DNA from: Harmonia axyridis
Lineage: Eukaryota > Arthropoda > Insecta > Coleoptera > Coccinellidae
Length of the DNA: 64,000 nt
Assembly: GCF_914767665.1 (NCBI RefSeq)
Contig: NC_059503.1
Location: 23,188,001-23,252,000 of the forward strand
Direction of reading: 5' to 3'
Numbering within the stretch: the stretch's first letter is position 1; each line of letters opens with the position of its first letter. Of the stretch, positions 33,761 through 45,649 are shown in pieces. The notes under the pieces were generated by a model that searched no databases, had not been told where the DNA came from, and was given only the letters and a program-made list of their open reading frames with translations. A program made the translations under genes and the position numbers.

Positions 33761-34600
33761 TCAATCATTTTAGAGCTATAGTATACTATAACCTATATTA
33801 TTTATATATGAACTCAGAACTCATAATCACCCTATCAACATTGTAAAATCCAAAATTTTGGCATAGACAGACATATAATAATAAACTTACTTCATTACTA
33901 TACAGGGTACATATTCCTGAAATAAAAAAACACTCTCACTCAGATTAGCACTCAGGATAAAAGCATCAAATCCTAAATTGAAGAATAAGATTCAATAGAC
34001 AATTTCAAAATGAAGAGTTCACTGAAAATTTTAAATGAAAATTATATTCAGTAGGAAACATCTTGCAAATATATACAGAAATATCATAAAGACAAATTAA
34101 AATTAATTCAACAATTGAACATACAATTGGTCTTACTTTATGAAAGAACTATTTGTTTTTAACCAATCTGCCATTGATTCTATCGTTTCATCATTATAGT
34201 ATTCTTTTGCACGATCGGGTAAGGTGTGGTAGAAATAATGTTTTCTGGGTAGAATCACATTCTCTTGTTTTAAAGACACATCATACTCGTTGAATTTGAT
34301 TACCGGAAATCCATTTTTCATCTGGAATACCGGAAATTCAAGCATTTTTCTGAAAAGGTATGCCCTTTGCAAGCATTAATTCAAATGTTCTTCAGCCAGT
34401 TCTTCGCCTCTTCTTCTTTCATTTTCATCCTCAGGACAATTCACACACAAAATACCCAAATTTATGTCTAGTTGTTTTTTTTTCCTGATTATCGTTCTTC
34501 TTGATATTAACTATTTCATTTAATTCTTCAACTGAAAGTTTTCTTATTTCGCTAATAATTTTTTTGAGATGTAATGTTCTTCTCATATTGTTCGAATGAT
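33761..34600 (-). repeat. Degenerate array unit, copy B, minus strand
   Basis: Minus-strand homologue of ORF2 and its 3' flank. The block 33765-33930 matches 46070-46210 of the long tail, including the tgtctgtcttt and tagtaatgaagtgag phrases. The 5' end of the unit is lost at about 34600, within the first 20 codons of ORF2. The 76-nt hairpin region is largely missing. Confidence 0.8.
34125..34600 (-). pseudogene. ORF2 pseudogene, copy B
   Basis: It lacks the first 15-20 codons. It carries the same Leu90 to stop change as copy A, in the same context (aat taa tgc ttg), and a frame change in the Lys/Asn-rich region. The shared nonsense codon shows that copies A and B come from one already broken ancestor. 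Confidence 0.85.
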
Positions 34601-34679
34601 TATGTGTACGAAAATGTAATTTTACCTTGAAATTCTTGCAGTAAAAATTATACATAAGTAAAAACAATTTCGAATAAAT

Positions 34680-36265
34680 GTGTTATATTGCAAATAAAAA
34701 AATAAACAGATAAAGATGGTGGTGTCGGTTCCACACACATGTAAGTGTTCTCGAAACAAAGTATTTGTTGAAAAATATTCTTTCGTCAATCCAGCAAATC
34801 AACTGAAGATAACAAAATGTATGGTATCGTTTTAGTTGCTATAACTGAATCAATTGAGTGTAAAGCAGCCTATTTCTGGGACATGGGAATCGCTATGAAC
34901 CAGTATGCGAAATTTTTAATGAACATTATCAAGACAGAAATTCATTTGATATCTCACAATTCATATATTCCTATTTGAAAAAACAGTAGAGGGATGTGGA
35001 GCGTAGAGAATATTATAAAATAATGGAATGTGGTATGAAATAATAAAACTTCTTATATTTCTCAAGAAGAATCAGTAGGAAGTGATGAAATGAAATTGTT
35101 TTCTTATATTTTGTATTCCATTCTGAGGAATCAACATTCTGATTAGAGAATTGAGAAGAAAATAATCCAGAATCCCAAGTGGCAATAAAATTCGGTAACC
35201 TTAAGCGAACGCCGACAAGCCTGATGCATGTGGTTTTTTTTGCGTCAATAACTCGTAAAAAGCACTATGAGGGATCACGCCACATCTGGATATTTATGAG
35301 TATAATGTATAATGCGGCATCTTTGATGGTTTTTGATGTTAAATAAATTTGTCGGTATTCCCTACTGTTGTTGCTGACTGAATTGAATCTCATTTGGTAC
35401 TTTGAATTTCTACACATGTAATTCTTGTTCATCAAGCTTTAAATGCCGTCCTAGGCGACCGCCTACCCTGCCTCCCCCTAGCGACAGTCCTGACTTTGCC
35501 TTATCTATTCGCTGAGTATTTTGTTTTTCACAAGTGGAAGTTTTATATTTTTTATGTTTATCATAGTTGTTTTTTCATTTTGATACTTTTTCCAAGGCTT
35601 ACTGGGGATAGTATTTGCACAATGGTGAATACGTCACTGCTGCTCTAGACACCAAACCTCCAAATGTACTTTAATCAACCAAGTATCAAATTTCCCACCG
35701 CAATCCCCAGAATACGTTACTGCATCCGATAAACGCACCATTGCCTTCCAATTCACGGCATGATCGATGGGACGTCATTAATATTTCAAACATTTCAGGT
35801 ACTCTGATCAATTAGGTAGCTATTATACCACCGTAATAACTTGGACTTTTTATCAGCCCGCCACAACCTGTTTTTCCAGCGGACGTCTTTATAATTAATT
35901 ATTTATTTTGGATCGGACGGTCAGCCTTAAAACTGATGGGTTCGATAAGAGCCCTTTGTAACGTGGAGACGTTTTTTCGGGAGCACTGTTAAGTGAATTA
36001 ATTTTTGAAGGTGTTCACCACATGCCTCGAATATTCGGACAATGTCGAGATCATGATGACCGATGAATTTATACATGTCACAAAATTATATCGGGCTCGT
36101 TTGTTAGATGTACTGGTCGGTGCTTTAAATTGATGGTGCTTATCAGTGGATGAGAGTATACCCATTCTTCCTCTTTGATATACTTTTTTCTTCAATCAGT
36201 TTTATGAATAGAACTTATTTCGTAAGGCACATTTTCAATATATTATAATAATAATAATTGATATT
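34680..36265. other. Intergenic with transposon scraps
   Basis: A 70-bp segment at 35179-35250 (ggcaataaaattcggtaacc, cgccgacaagcc) is the inverse of 41186-41260, a dispersed repeat pair. At 35440-35500 a GC-rich string (gaccgcctaccctgcctccc) resembles an isolated DNA-transposon end. No gene is supported. Confidence 0.4.
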
Positions 36266-36270
36266 ATAGA

Positions 36271-36349
36271 AATTTGGACAACTTTAATTCAATCGTTTAT
36301 TAATACATCGCCAACGTTAATAAGAGATTCAATTAAAGTGGTCCAAATT
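36271..36349. repeat. 79-bp imperfect hairpin
   Basis: aatttggacaactttaattc at 36271-36290 pairs with its mirror ending gtccaaatt at 36349, giving arms of about 24 bp and a 30-base loop. It lies between (aat)n runs and next to a LINE tail. It may be a tiny MITE. Confidence 0.6.
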
Positions 36350-36424
36350 CCTGTAATACCTAATTATTCAACTGTTGAAAACATGGACGTTACCAATAAT
36401 AATAATAATTTTAATTATATTTAT

Positions 36425-37510
36425 TTCGAATGATTTGAATTTACATAACATAAACTATACAAATCAAGTGATATGACGTCACAATTTAAGTTTTACATTG
36501 CTCTTTCAAAATATTCCCGGAGACTATAAGGTTTTAACTCAATTAGTAGATTTTTTACTTTTATTCTCAATTTTTTATATTGTGATATGCCTGTTATCTC
36601 GTTTGGTAGTTTATTGAAAGATCTTATACTTATGAAGGTAGGACTTCTTTCAGTCAAAGTTATGGCTAAAGTTCTTGTATTATATGAGTTTATATTTTCG
36701 CTTGTGAATTTGTGCCTATTTTTATGTTAAAACATTAAACATTCAAACAAGTAAAGACCGTAAACTGCTAGAATATTTTTCAATCTGAATTTTCCTCTGC
36801 ATGATTTCCTAAATCCCAATTTATATATTATACGAATTGCTCTCCTCTGTATTAAAAATATTCTTTCCAGATTCGCAGTTGTTCCCCAGAAAATTGTTCT
36901 ACTCGTATTTTTGTAGGTGGCATCAAAGTTTCCAAAATATACTATTCTTAAGGTGTTCTCATTCATATACTCGGTGATTGATATCAGCGCATAGCAATTT
37001 TTGCTTAATATTTTCGATATTATTTCGGTGTTTTGGCGCCAATTCAGAAATTGATCGATGGAAAGAAACTTGACACATTCCAATAGTTGAAATTTATGCT
37101 GTGACAAGGTTACTGAATCTGACTTTTGTTTCTGTGATCTGTTTCTATCAAAAATAATGAGTTTAGATTATTTTCATTGAGGATTAAATTGTTTTGGTCA
37201 AACCATGTTATTGGTTTTAAGAAAATTTGGTTTGCTCGCCTTGTCAGTTTTTCAAATTCTTCTGCCTCCTCCTCAGTCCTTTCTCCTACGTAAGGAGATG
37301 GTGACGTCATGACGTTTGTTCGACTGTGATCGACCATTTGTCTCTTCTGCACCAATTAATAAAATTATATCATCAACGAGAATGACCATGCTACCTTCAT
37401 TATCTTGAATTATGTTTTCTAGATCTTTAAGATATACTAGGAATATTTCTATCGATTTTTCTAATATTAGACGGGTCAATTGGAATAAATCGGAACCATC
37501 ATAGCACACT
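36425..37510 (-). pseudogene. Non-LTR retrotransposon reverse transcriptase, frameshifted
   Basis: Three minus-strand frames are collinear with a LINE RT. 37273-37509 has FLVYLKDLENIIQ and then LVDDIILLIG (the VDD-type catalytic box); 37110-37355 has ITWFDQNNLILNENNLNSLF; 36727-37107 has VKFLSIDQFLNWRQ, SRTIFWGTTANLERIFLIQR, AIRIIYKLGFRKSCR and GLYLFECLMF. Frame changes between them inactivate it. The palm and thumb are present; the endonuclease part is missing (5' truncation). The 3' tail is the AT-rich run at about 36400-36425. Confidence 0.85.
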
Positions 37511-37569
37511 TAAATGGAAAAATAAAAAAAAAATATAAAAAATTTTGACGTTTGAAATGTCACTTATGT

Positions 37570-37765
37570 AATGTAACAATATACAGGGTGTTCCATTTAA
37601 AAATCGAAAGTTGGCATAACAGGAAGTGAAAAAAAAATCATTTGTAGATCAAAAAGAGTTGCTTATTATGTATATGGGATATCCCAAATTTCAATCTATT
37701 ACCTTCAAAACTAACGGAGATAAGGGGGGTGTACCATGATCCTGTTACACCCGGTATATCGAGAG
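37570..37765. mobile_element. Short repeat with TACAGGGTG-like termini
   Basis: It begins tatacagggtgttcc at 37580 and ends near 37763 with ttacacccggtata, an imperfect inverse. No coding sequence. Probably one of the TACAGGGTG family seen elsewhere in the window. Confidence 0.4.
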
Positions 37766-38299
37766 TCATCAGTTGAAAGCAATTTAATGATGCCGAAGTC
37801 GAAGACATCAAAATATTCCAATATTTAACAAGATCTTATAATCCTAGATATTAATTTCGTCGAATGTGAAATAAATGTTTCCATCAATTAAAAGAAATTC
37901 CTATTATATGTTAATGGAGAAAATAATTGGATTTCATCATTGCATTGATAAAACCACTGCTGGTTTACTGTGCAACGAATAAAATTGCATACTTAGTTAT
38001 CTTGATTTTTATTGAGCACCTTCTCTGTTGAATTCAGACAATCAGAGCGCAAGGTACAGTTTTTTATTTATTGTCAAGTTCAATCATGTCCATCCACTCG
38101 TGAACATGGTAACTCTCGTAGAGAAACTGGAAATTATTCATTATTAGGGTAAATGGTTGGCTCGGGTATCGAACGCTGTGAATAAGTTCGTTAATGGGAA
38201 AAATCTGACTGAGGGTTACGTAAATAAGGTTGTTTTGTTGGAATGCCAAATGTACAAAAACCAAAGAACACAATTTGAAGGGAAAGATAGAATGGAAGA

Positions 38300-40053
38300 C
38301 ATGGGCGCCCGCAAAAATTATTCTCAGGTGGGGCAAAAAATGAAAATTATTGAAAATTGATAAGGCGTTCATGATTGTCGTAAGCGATATTAGTATTCCG
38401 TTTCTTTCTATTTCTGTATTTATATTCATAAGTGGGGGGGAGGACTGTGCAAAATAAAAATTATGAAGTTTTCCACTTCAACATTTTTTTTAAACATCAA
38501 CAACATAAGGTGATGTAAAATAATACGTTTACTCTTTTCAAAAAAGTCACATTCAATGGAACAATTTACAAAAAAATAAATATAAAAATATGGAGAACGA
38601 AATGAAATAATTATTATAATTGCTGATAATTAAAGAAAAAACAACGAGTTATAACGAAATAAAAAATATATACATATATGCTCGATAAAACTATGTTCAT
38701 AAAAATAATAAAAGAATAATAATAAATCTTGAAATATACAGTGACTGACGCAAACAATGGAGTTTAAAACATGATACTAAAATATGATTCATACATTTGT
38801 GATTTATTCCAAATGTTCAATTCACTTTCTAAATTTTCAATTTCATAATTAGATCTGTATATTTGTCTACCGCAAATTCGTGGTTTTCCAATCTCTATAT
38901 TGAGACTCTGAGCAATTGTTGATGCTTTGGAAAAAATTTCTGTGAAGCATGGATCATCTGAGCGATGTTCTCCACATATTTCTATAATTTTTAAATGACG
39001 GTAAAAATCTACAAAATTGATAGAAACACCTTGTAGTGTAATTGCTATTGGTTCCAATATATTTGAATATTTACTTGCTACCGTCAAACAAAGCACAAAA
39101 GTGAAAGAGTTTATTGCAGCCCATAACTGAGCAGCTCTTTTTGTTGATGAAGAATTCATTGAGATTTCTCCAGATTTTATAGCAAAAAGAGTTTTGAATA
39201 TGGTATTGAAGTTTTCAGCGAAAACTCGCAAAGATTTATATTTAGCTGACCAACGAGTTTCACGAAACAAAGGAATATTTGGAATCAGATTTCTTCTTAA
39301 GGTACTCTCTCGAAAAAAGACTATAATGTCATTAACGGTGCCAATGCTATTACGAATCTCAGTTATTTTACTGATGTCATTTATTACTAAATTCAACCTA
39401 GTGGAGGCACAACGGAAATAAATTGCTTTCTTGTACTTGTCTCTTATGACATTTTGAACCCTGAGAATTTCACCAGCCATTGTTGAGCCTCCATCATAAC
39501 CTTGTGCTACAAGTTTGTCCAAATTCAAACCAGCTGCGTTGTATGAATGGATCTCTGAATCTTTATCTCCAACGTCTACTCTGAATTTCAAAAGATCACT
39601 AAAATTTCCAGAGTTCTTGTTGCTCTTTCGTATAGGCATATCTTGAGTTCTGCAAAAAACTATTGTTTTTATAATCTGTAATTTTTTTTTCTATTTCCTC
39701 CAATACTTTTTTTCTTACCCTCATCTATTAAAGACAATAGGAGAGTATATATAAGATGTATTTTTTTTTAAATTGACACTCATGGATTACGTTCGGTTCC
39801 ACGATTTTTCTTCACCCAAAAAGTGCTCCACACGCCTAAAAAAGTTTTGAATCAAAAAAATACCTCTGCCGATTATGGATGTGTGTATAGAATATTATGG
39901 ATGTATTTATAGTTATTCCATCGAAAACTGGAAAACTGTTGTGAATCCATTTTTTTTTCCTTGCCCTTTGGATTGAGAAAGTAATACTGAGGGTGTTGTG
40001 CTGAAAAATGAGGTAATCAAAATCTCAGGGGGCACCCCCTGCGGGCGCCCATG
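38300..40053 (-). mobile_element. hAT transposon, 1754 bp, with 8-bp target duplication
   Basis: The termini are CATGGGCGCCCGCA (38300-38313) and its exact inverse (40040-40053). The 8-bp direct repeat atggaaga flanks both sides (38292-38299 and 40054-40061), as expected for hAT. Inside, on the minus strand, is a ZMYM1-like hAT transposase frame. Its size is about half that of autonomous hAT elements, so an internal deletion is likely. Confidence 0.9.
38764..39639 (-). CDS. hAT-family (ZMYM1/DUF4371-like) transposase, truncated
   Basis: 291 codons. Residues 35-60 contain LNLDKLVAQGYDGGSTMAGE, the conserved catalytic-domain segment with the Q-GYDG motif. CASTRLNLVINDISK follows at about residue 77, then FRETRWSAKYKSL at about 125-137. 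These are hallmarks of hAT transposases related to ZMYM1 and the 52 kDa repressor of PKR inhibitor. The N-terminal zinc finger is absent, and the frame ends just before the usual C-terminal dimerisation (hATC) domain. A good splice acceptor (ttttttgcag) precedes the frame at about 39655 on the minus strand. Full-length members have roughly 500-800 residues, so this one is probably non-functional. Confidence 0.8.
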   Translation of the reverse strand: MPIRKSNKNSGNFSDLLKFRVDVGDKDSEIHSYNAAGLNLDKLVAQGYDGGSTMAGEILRVQNVIRDKYKKAIYFRCASTRLNLVINDISKITEIRNSIGTVNDIIVFFRESTLRRNLIPNIPLFRETRWSAKYKSLRVFAENFNTIFKTLFAIKSGEISMNSSSTKRAAQLWAAINSFTFVLCLTVASKYSNILEPIAITLQGVSINFVDFYRHLKIIEICGEHRSDDPCFTEIFSKASTIAQSLNIEIGKPRICGRQIYRSNYEIENLESELNIWNKSQMYESYFSIMF

Positions 40054-40134
40054 ATGGAAGAAGCTCTCAATATTAACACACCAGACAGCCTCAATCCTCT
40101 AGCTCTTATTGAATCTATTAATGTAAAAATTTAA

Positions 40135-42240
40135 TTGAAATTAATGTATATGTTATGTATTTTTTACTTTTACTGTGAATCAATATTATGTTATATTATA
40201 CATGTAACAGATCCAACTCCGCTAATGACATAGATGTCGAAGCGGCAAACTAATAAATAAATAAAAAAATACGGTATTAAGATGTAAAATGACAATTTCA
40301 AGCTTCTCGTCAAATTTCATGTTGATCACGTAACCAAAACCAGAGAAGAATCAAGAAGAATATTTAAAAAAAAACAAATATCCAAGAGGAAAATTTTGTA
40401 TTTACTAGAACCTAGAACAATAATGAAAATCATTAATTTGAACATAGTTTCGAACTGATTCTGTAACTGTATCCAAAAATAAAACTAACGGATTTTCCTA
40501 AAACGAAATAATTTTGCGGTTAAGAAGAGTAGGTCAATTTCGAATGGAGAAAATTAAATGAACATAATGATTCACACTCATGTGTAGGCTCATCTGTTAA
40601 TTCTTTCAAGGTTCCATTTAGTTCTGCAACAACATATCGAAAGATCATTATATATTCCAATTCCTGTTCTATTCATTGATTTTCTTTATGGAAGCACTAC
40701 AAGTCCCCCACACACTTCTCTTCGAAAGTTCTAGAATAGATGTGACAAAAATTCGATAATTCTGAGAAGTTGTTAATTTCAAACAAATTCGGAACCCATC
40801 AAATATTTTCCACATTGAGATCTCACTACATATCCATTTTCTTTCCTCTTTATTATCTATTGCAGGGAACAGCTGTTTTGGTGTCCAGGTTTTTTGAAAT
40901 GATTCTATACCTATCACTGTCCAAAATTTAAATAACGTATTCATTTTTATCTAGGAACTCAAATTTTTAAGATATACATTTTTAAAGAAATATAATTTAA
41001 ATTATTTTAACTCAAATCCAGTGTATTTAACAAAAGTAGATACGAAATTTTCATTACAATATTATGTCGTACTCAAAAACAAATAAAAAAAAAATGAAAA
41101 AATCAAATAGTCATTCAACACTTCGAAAGCTTGTTTTCCGAGACATTCTTGAATATTTTTTGAACAGAACTTTTTTAAACTCCTAATTGACGCTAAAAAA
41201 ACACATGCACCTATCGGCTTGTCGGCGTGGGCTTTACATTGCCGAATTTTATTGCCATTTTTTTTTTCTGCAGTCTGGTATTTGTTTGTATTCCTGAAGA
41301 AGGTCAGAACAAAGCATTCTTTAAAGGAAAAGAGATTTTTATTCTCAGGATAATCTCTTTATTAATGTTTTTCTATTGAAACTTGATGATGATTTATTTT
41401 TTTCCGCCGGATACGACATTTTTCTTGTCTTCTTCTGTATACTGTAACTTTCTAGCCATATTGGAAATGTTTTTGTGACTGGAAATGAAATATAGCTAAT
41501 AACCGTCACATATATGATCTGATTCCCGACATTCTTGAAAGAATGGTCAATAAAATCATGAAACAGAGTCACAATCGAATGTCGATTGATGTTGGGGGAA
41601 ACTTCCAATATTTTTTGAAATTTATATAATAACAGAACTTGAATAATAATCGATAGTTTTCCGTAGAATTGATGATTATTCAGTCTTAGTTATCGACATA
41701 AAGTTGTAGGTTGTATCGACAACAAAATTTTTTGTACTTGGGGGTCTATTGAACATACCAACAGAAGAAAAATTAGGTAAAACATAGAAAGTAAGTTTCT
41801 GTTAGAAAATCAAAAATCATTTCGCGAGGCCCATTTATCGACATCAGTGTCGATATTTAGGAAACATCATGTTTCAAATCATTATGGATACCCCAATTTC
41901 TCATTAATTATGAAATGAATATAACATTTTCCATGAAATTGAAAATAAACGAATATATAGAAGAATGTTTGTGTTCATAAAATTATAATTTATTAACATT
42001 TTGTGGATTTCGAGAGACATCAGTAAAAGACGCGCACTAACTATGTCAGCAAGGAAAACGGTATTCTCTCGACGTCGACTGACATTCGACAGATCATCAG
42101 CTGAAAGGGATGGATAGGAGATGTTGGTGGTAAATTCATATATGTTCAGGAACCTACAAAGTTGTAGATAACTTGTAGACTGAAAATTTTCATCAGACTT
42201 CTCTTCATCTATTTATTTAGAAAACAAATTGAAATCGTCG
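40135..42240. other. Intergenic, one unrecognised minus-strand frame
   Basis: A 91-codon minus-strand frame (40669-40944) has balanced composition (Trp-, Cys- and Phe-containing) and could be an exon, but no family is recognised. The block 41186-41260 is the inverse of 35179-35250. Nothing else is supported. Confidence 0.3.
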
Positions 42241-42250
42241 ATAATTGGGA

Positions 42251-44048
42251 GAGTACCGTATCTAGGGCGTGGCAAAGGTGGCATTTGCCACGGGTGCAAG
42301 GTCTGCAGAGGCGCCCAAAAATATCAAGAAAAAAAATATTGGAGCACCACACATAATAATTCGAAAGAACACAACTCGGTTTTCATGTATACGCCTCGTA
42401 ACGAGCAATGCCGAGGAATCTAGAAACCAAGGACAGAGATCTTTCTTTTTTCTTGGGGGGGTTTTCGAAAAAAAAATTCTTTTTACAACAACGTTTACTC
42501 ATATCTGTAATGTGAGAAAAAGAGGTTTGATAACAAAGTTGGAACTTAATTACTCAATTTTTTTTTTTTTTAATTACCGATTCAATTGTTCTCACCTTAT
42601 ACTGGGTTTTCCTAAAACGGAGTTACGAAAGATAATATTCCTTGGATATTAAAAAAAATTTTTTCCATAAACATGAGCCCGCAAACGCTTTGTTTTCGAG
42701 ATACAGGGTGTTTCTTTTATATTCATACTTTTAAGTGAGCTTATATTCATTATTATTGTGGGTCATAATGTACATATTGGGATTAATAAACCTTATTATT
42801 ATTATTATTATTATTAGTTTATCGGATCTTTATTAATCTTCGCTACAGAATTTGTTGATAAGTACCATAAGTTATAATTAATTTATTCATCACAGCTTAC
42901 TAACTGGATTTTTATAATAGTTTGGATTTTCCCAAAGATTACCAGAGAGCTGTTTGAATTCGTTTTTCGAAATCGATAGCAGATACGACAAAACTACAAC
43001 AAACCAAAAAGTGTTGTACTAGACCAGAGTTTCTTTTCACATTTTTCTATAGAACCAGTGCTTCACCAGAAAATAGTTCTGGTGGAAAGAAGCAGGTACC
43101 CTTTCGGAAAAAATATCACCCTGTAGATTTGCATACAAAATAAGCATATCACGAAATGAAAACTTCAAATCGGAAGATTTATGCCAATTCAAGTTAAATA
43201 TCTTGTGAAGGGAAGGTGCTATGAGAAAAAAACTTTAACACCGGTATCTCAAAACCAAAGCGTTTGCAGATTCATGTTATAGGACATTTTCTCAAAATGA
43301 TCTGAGAAATCATTTTCATTTGTACACATTAGGAACACCGTTTAGATATAATCAATTCAAAACTAATATCTGCACAATTAAATTGCAATTCGAATGAATC
43401 ATAATAAATTGTATAATACGGCCCAGACAATTTTCCGATGCGAATTACTCAGTTCAGTACTTTGATAACTACAGTATTGAAATTTTGTGATGAGAATGAA
43501 ACAAAAAACCGAAGACAACGAGTAAGTGCATACCGATTACGAATGCAAAATTTACAGATGGCAAATAAGGGGCGATACCGACAAAGTGGATAGATAAAGG
43601 AAAATAATAAACCTCGGACATAGATGTGCTCGTAGTGCAGTAAAAGTACTCATCTTGAAAGCGATAATAAACTCATAAACCGTAAAAGGGTCCGATTTTG
43701 TACTCCGTGTCGATTTAAGAGGAAAGTAAAATGATTATTGGTTCTTTTTATGGAAAAATTTTTGTTTTTCGTCTTTGGGAGAATTCTGAAATTTTATATT
43801 TTGGAAATATTGTATGGGGTGAGGGATAATTACCACCCATTTCTACGCCCTTGCTGGAAACATTGAAAATATTGCTAACATTCCCTAGAATTTGCGTACT
43901 AAGCATAAAATAATCACAAAATATATGACTTAAGTTATGAACAAAAAAGTACCATAAGGAAATATAATCGATGAAAAAAAATCTTCGAAAATTGGGGGCG
44001 CTGTCTAAGATATTGCCACAGGCGCAATAGTACCTAGATACGGCTCTG
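42251..44048. mobile_element. Non-autonomous hAT element, 1798 bp, with 8-bp target duplication
   Basis: The left end GAGTACCGTATCTAGG (42251-42266) and the inverse right end CAGAGCCGTATCTAGG (44033-44048) match at 13 of 16 positions, and similarity goes on inside (gtggcaa and gcgccc phrases). The target repeat aattggga flanks both sides (42243-42250 and 44049-44056). No transposase is present; frames at 42269-42652 and 43748-44059 arise from the termini. The element holds a nested foldback and a LINE-like tail. Confidence 0.85.
42660..43290. mobile_element. Nested foldback inside the hAT element
   Basis: gcaaacgctttgttttcgag at 42680-42699, followed by atacagggtg, is matched in inverse by ggtatctcaaaaccaaagcg and tttgcagattcatg at 43244-43277. 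A second tacagggtg-type end (caccctgta) lies at 43119. The (tta)n run at 42794-42817 after aataaacct looks like a LINE 3' tail within it. No coding sequence. Confidence 0.5.
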
Positions 44049-44742
44049 AATTGGGACATTTTCGATAATTGGGACTTTTACCGTACTGTATATATGCAGT
44101 GGCGGATTGCGGTTGTAGGCTATTAAAATTTTGCCCCCTCTCAAATTTTGAAACCTTAGTTCACAATCATTAAATTTTCTATTAATAAAAGTCAAACTCT
44201 ATGATTTGTGCTCCATCATCCTCGTTGCATCAACTTTTCCGGGTGGATAGTAGGTATCTATATCATTGAGAACTAAGGTATCGTGCAGATCCTCGATTAT
44301 TTTCACAGCAAAGAATGATCAAAAAACATTATTTCAAGCAAAGAATATCTCAATCTATACCACTCTCATAGTAAGAATAGGTATATGTCTTGAAACTATT
44401 TACTATCTTGATAAATATTTTTTATTACAATCACAGTTTTTATAATTATTATAAGGTGAAATTTTGCGAGATTTTAAATTAACAAAATCATTAATTAAGT
44501 ATATCATCTTACGGAATCTTATTCATTAGTAGGTATATTTCACAAAGCGTTCAGCAATTGTTCATGTAAAGATCTCGAAATATTCTTTGGCTCTGGATAT
44601 AGGACTATATTTCGATTTTTGTTAAATATTTTAATTTTTCTCCAAATTCGTACTTTGTGTGTGTATAATTACCTTTTATTAATTTCGTAAGTCAAAATAA
44701 AAAATAAATAAGCTCATTCTTTCGTTTCTGTCTGTCATTTCG

Positions 44743-44778
44743 TATATAAACAAATTACAATTCATCAATGACTTCAGT
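44743..44778 (+). promoter_or_regulatory. Core promoter of the first ORF2 copy
   Basis: TATATAAA at 44743-44750 and a TCAGTC initiator with A at 44776 have the same 33-base spacing as in the array units. The 330-bp leader that follows is unlike the others and carries repeated tattcatcag or tattcac phrases. ORF1, which should lie just upstream, is deleted. Confidence 0.6.
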
Positions 44779-45114
44779 CCTCATACCTCTAGAGAGTGCT
44801 TTCGACAATTCAGTATTCACCCAGTAATATTCATCAGTGTTAACTCAGTATTCATCAGTCATTTAGCATTCAAGTATCAACAAGTATGCATTCACTTGGT
44901 ATTCACAAGTTATTACTATTATAACCTTATAGTCATAAACAGTGTTTGTGTTAACATATTAAACAAGTAAAAATCATACGGATTTTCCTTCATCCAAAAT
45001 CAAGCAAGCATACGCACGTTCAAGTTACTTCAATCAAGTAGGTTGTGCATTGATTATTTGCCACGAAAATAGTTTCATATTTTTTTGAAATTGAAAATGT
45101 GGGAAAATAACAAA

Positions 45115-45637
45115 ATGGATAACAAGGTGATATTGAAAACAGGATTGGCGAAACGGAAAAATTATTCGAACAATATGGGAAGAACATTACTTCTCAAAAA
45201 CATTATTAGCAATATAAAAAAACTTTCAGTTGAAGAATTAAATGAAATAGTTAATATCAAGAAGAACGATAATAAGGAAAAAAAACAACTAGACAATAAT
45301 CTGGGTATTTTGTGTGTGAATTGCCCTGAGGATGAAGATGAAAGAAGAAAAGGCGAAGAACTGGCTAAAGAACATTTGAATTTATGTTTGCAAAGGGCAT
45401 ACCTTTACAAAAAAATGCTTGAATTTCCGGTATTCCAGATGAAAAATGGATTTCCGGTAATCAAATTTGAAACAAGAAAATGTTATTCTACCCAGAAAAC
45501 ATTATTTCTACCACACCTTACCAAATCGTGCAAAAAAATACTATAATGATGAAACGATAGAATCAATGGCAGATTGGTCAATAACAAATAGTGCTTCCAT
45601 AAATTATGACCAATTATATGAACAATTGTTAAATTAA
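45115..45637 (+). pseudogene. ORF2, first copy, frameshifted
   Basis: The start is at 45115 (the same MDNKVIL context as the array; an upstream in-frame ATG at 45085 adds ten residues not conserved elsewhere). The frame agrees with the array protein to about residue 118. There a 20-bp deletion (aaccaatatgatgtgtcttt missing after 45468) shifts the frame, giving a stop at 45546. The original stop would be at 45635-45637. The rest of the sequence is still well conserved, so the loss is recent. Confidence 0.85.
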
Positions 45638-45649
45638 TATAAATTTGTC

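Larger units (their letters stand above)
38148..40134 (+). pseudogene. Open frame interrupted by a hAT element
   Basis: A plus-strand frame is open from 38148 to the insertion point at 38299. If the element and one target duplication are ignored, the same frame resumes at 40062 and runs 24 more codons (about EALNINTPDSLNPLALIES) to a stop at 40132-40134. The continuity suggests a coding sequence, or a transposon ORF, that was open when the hAT arrived. I do not recognise the product. The aataaataaataaaaaaa tail at about 40250-40268 hints at a LINE 3' end. Confidence 0.4.
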
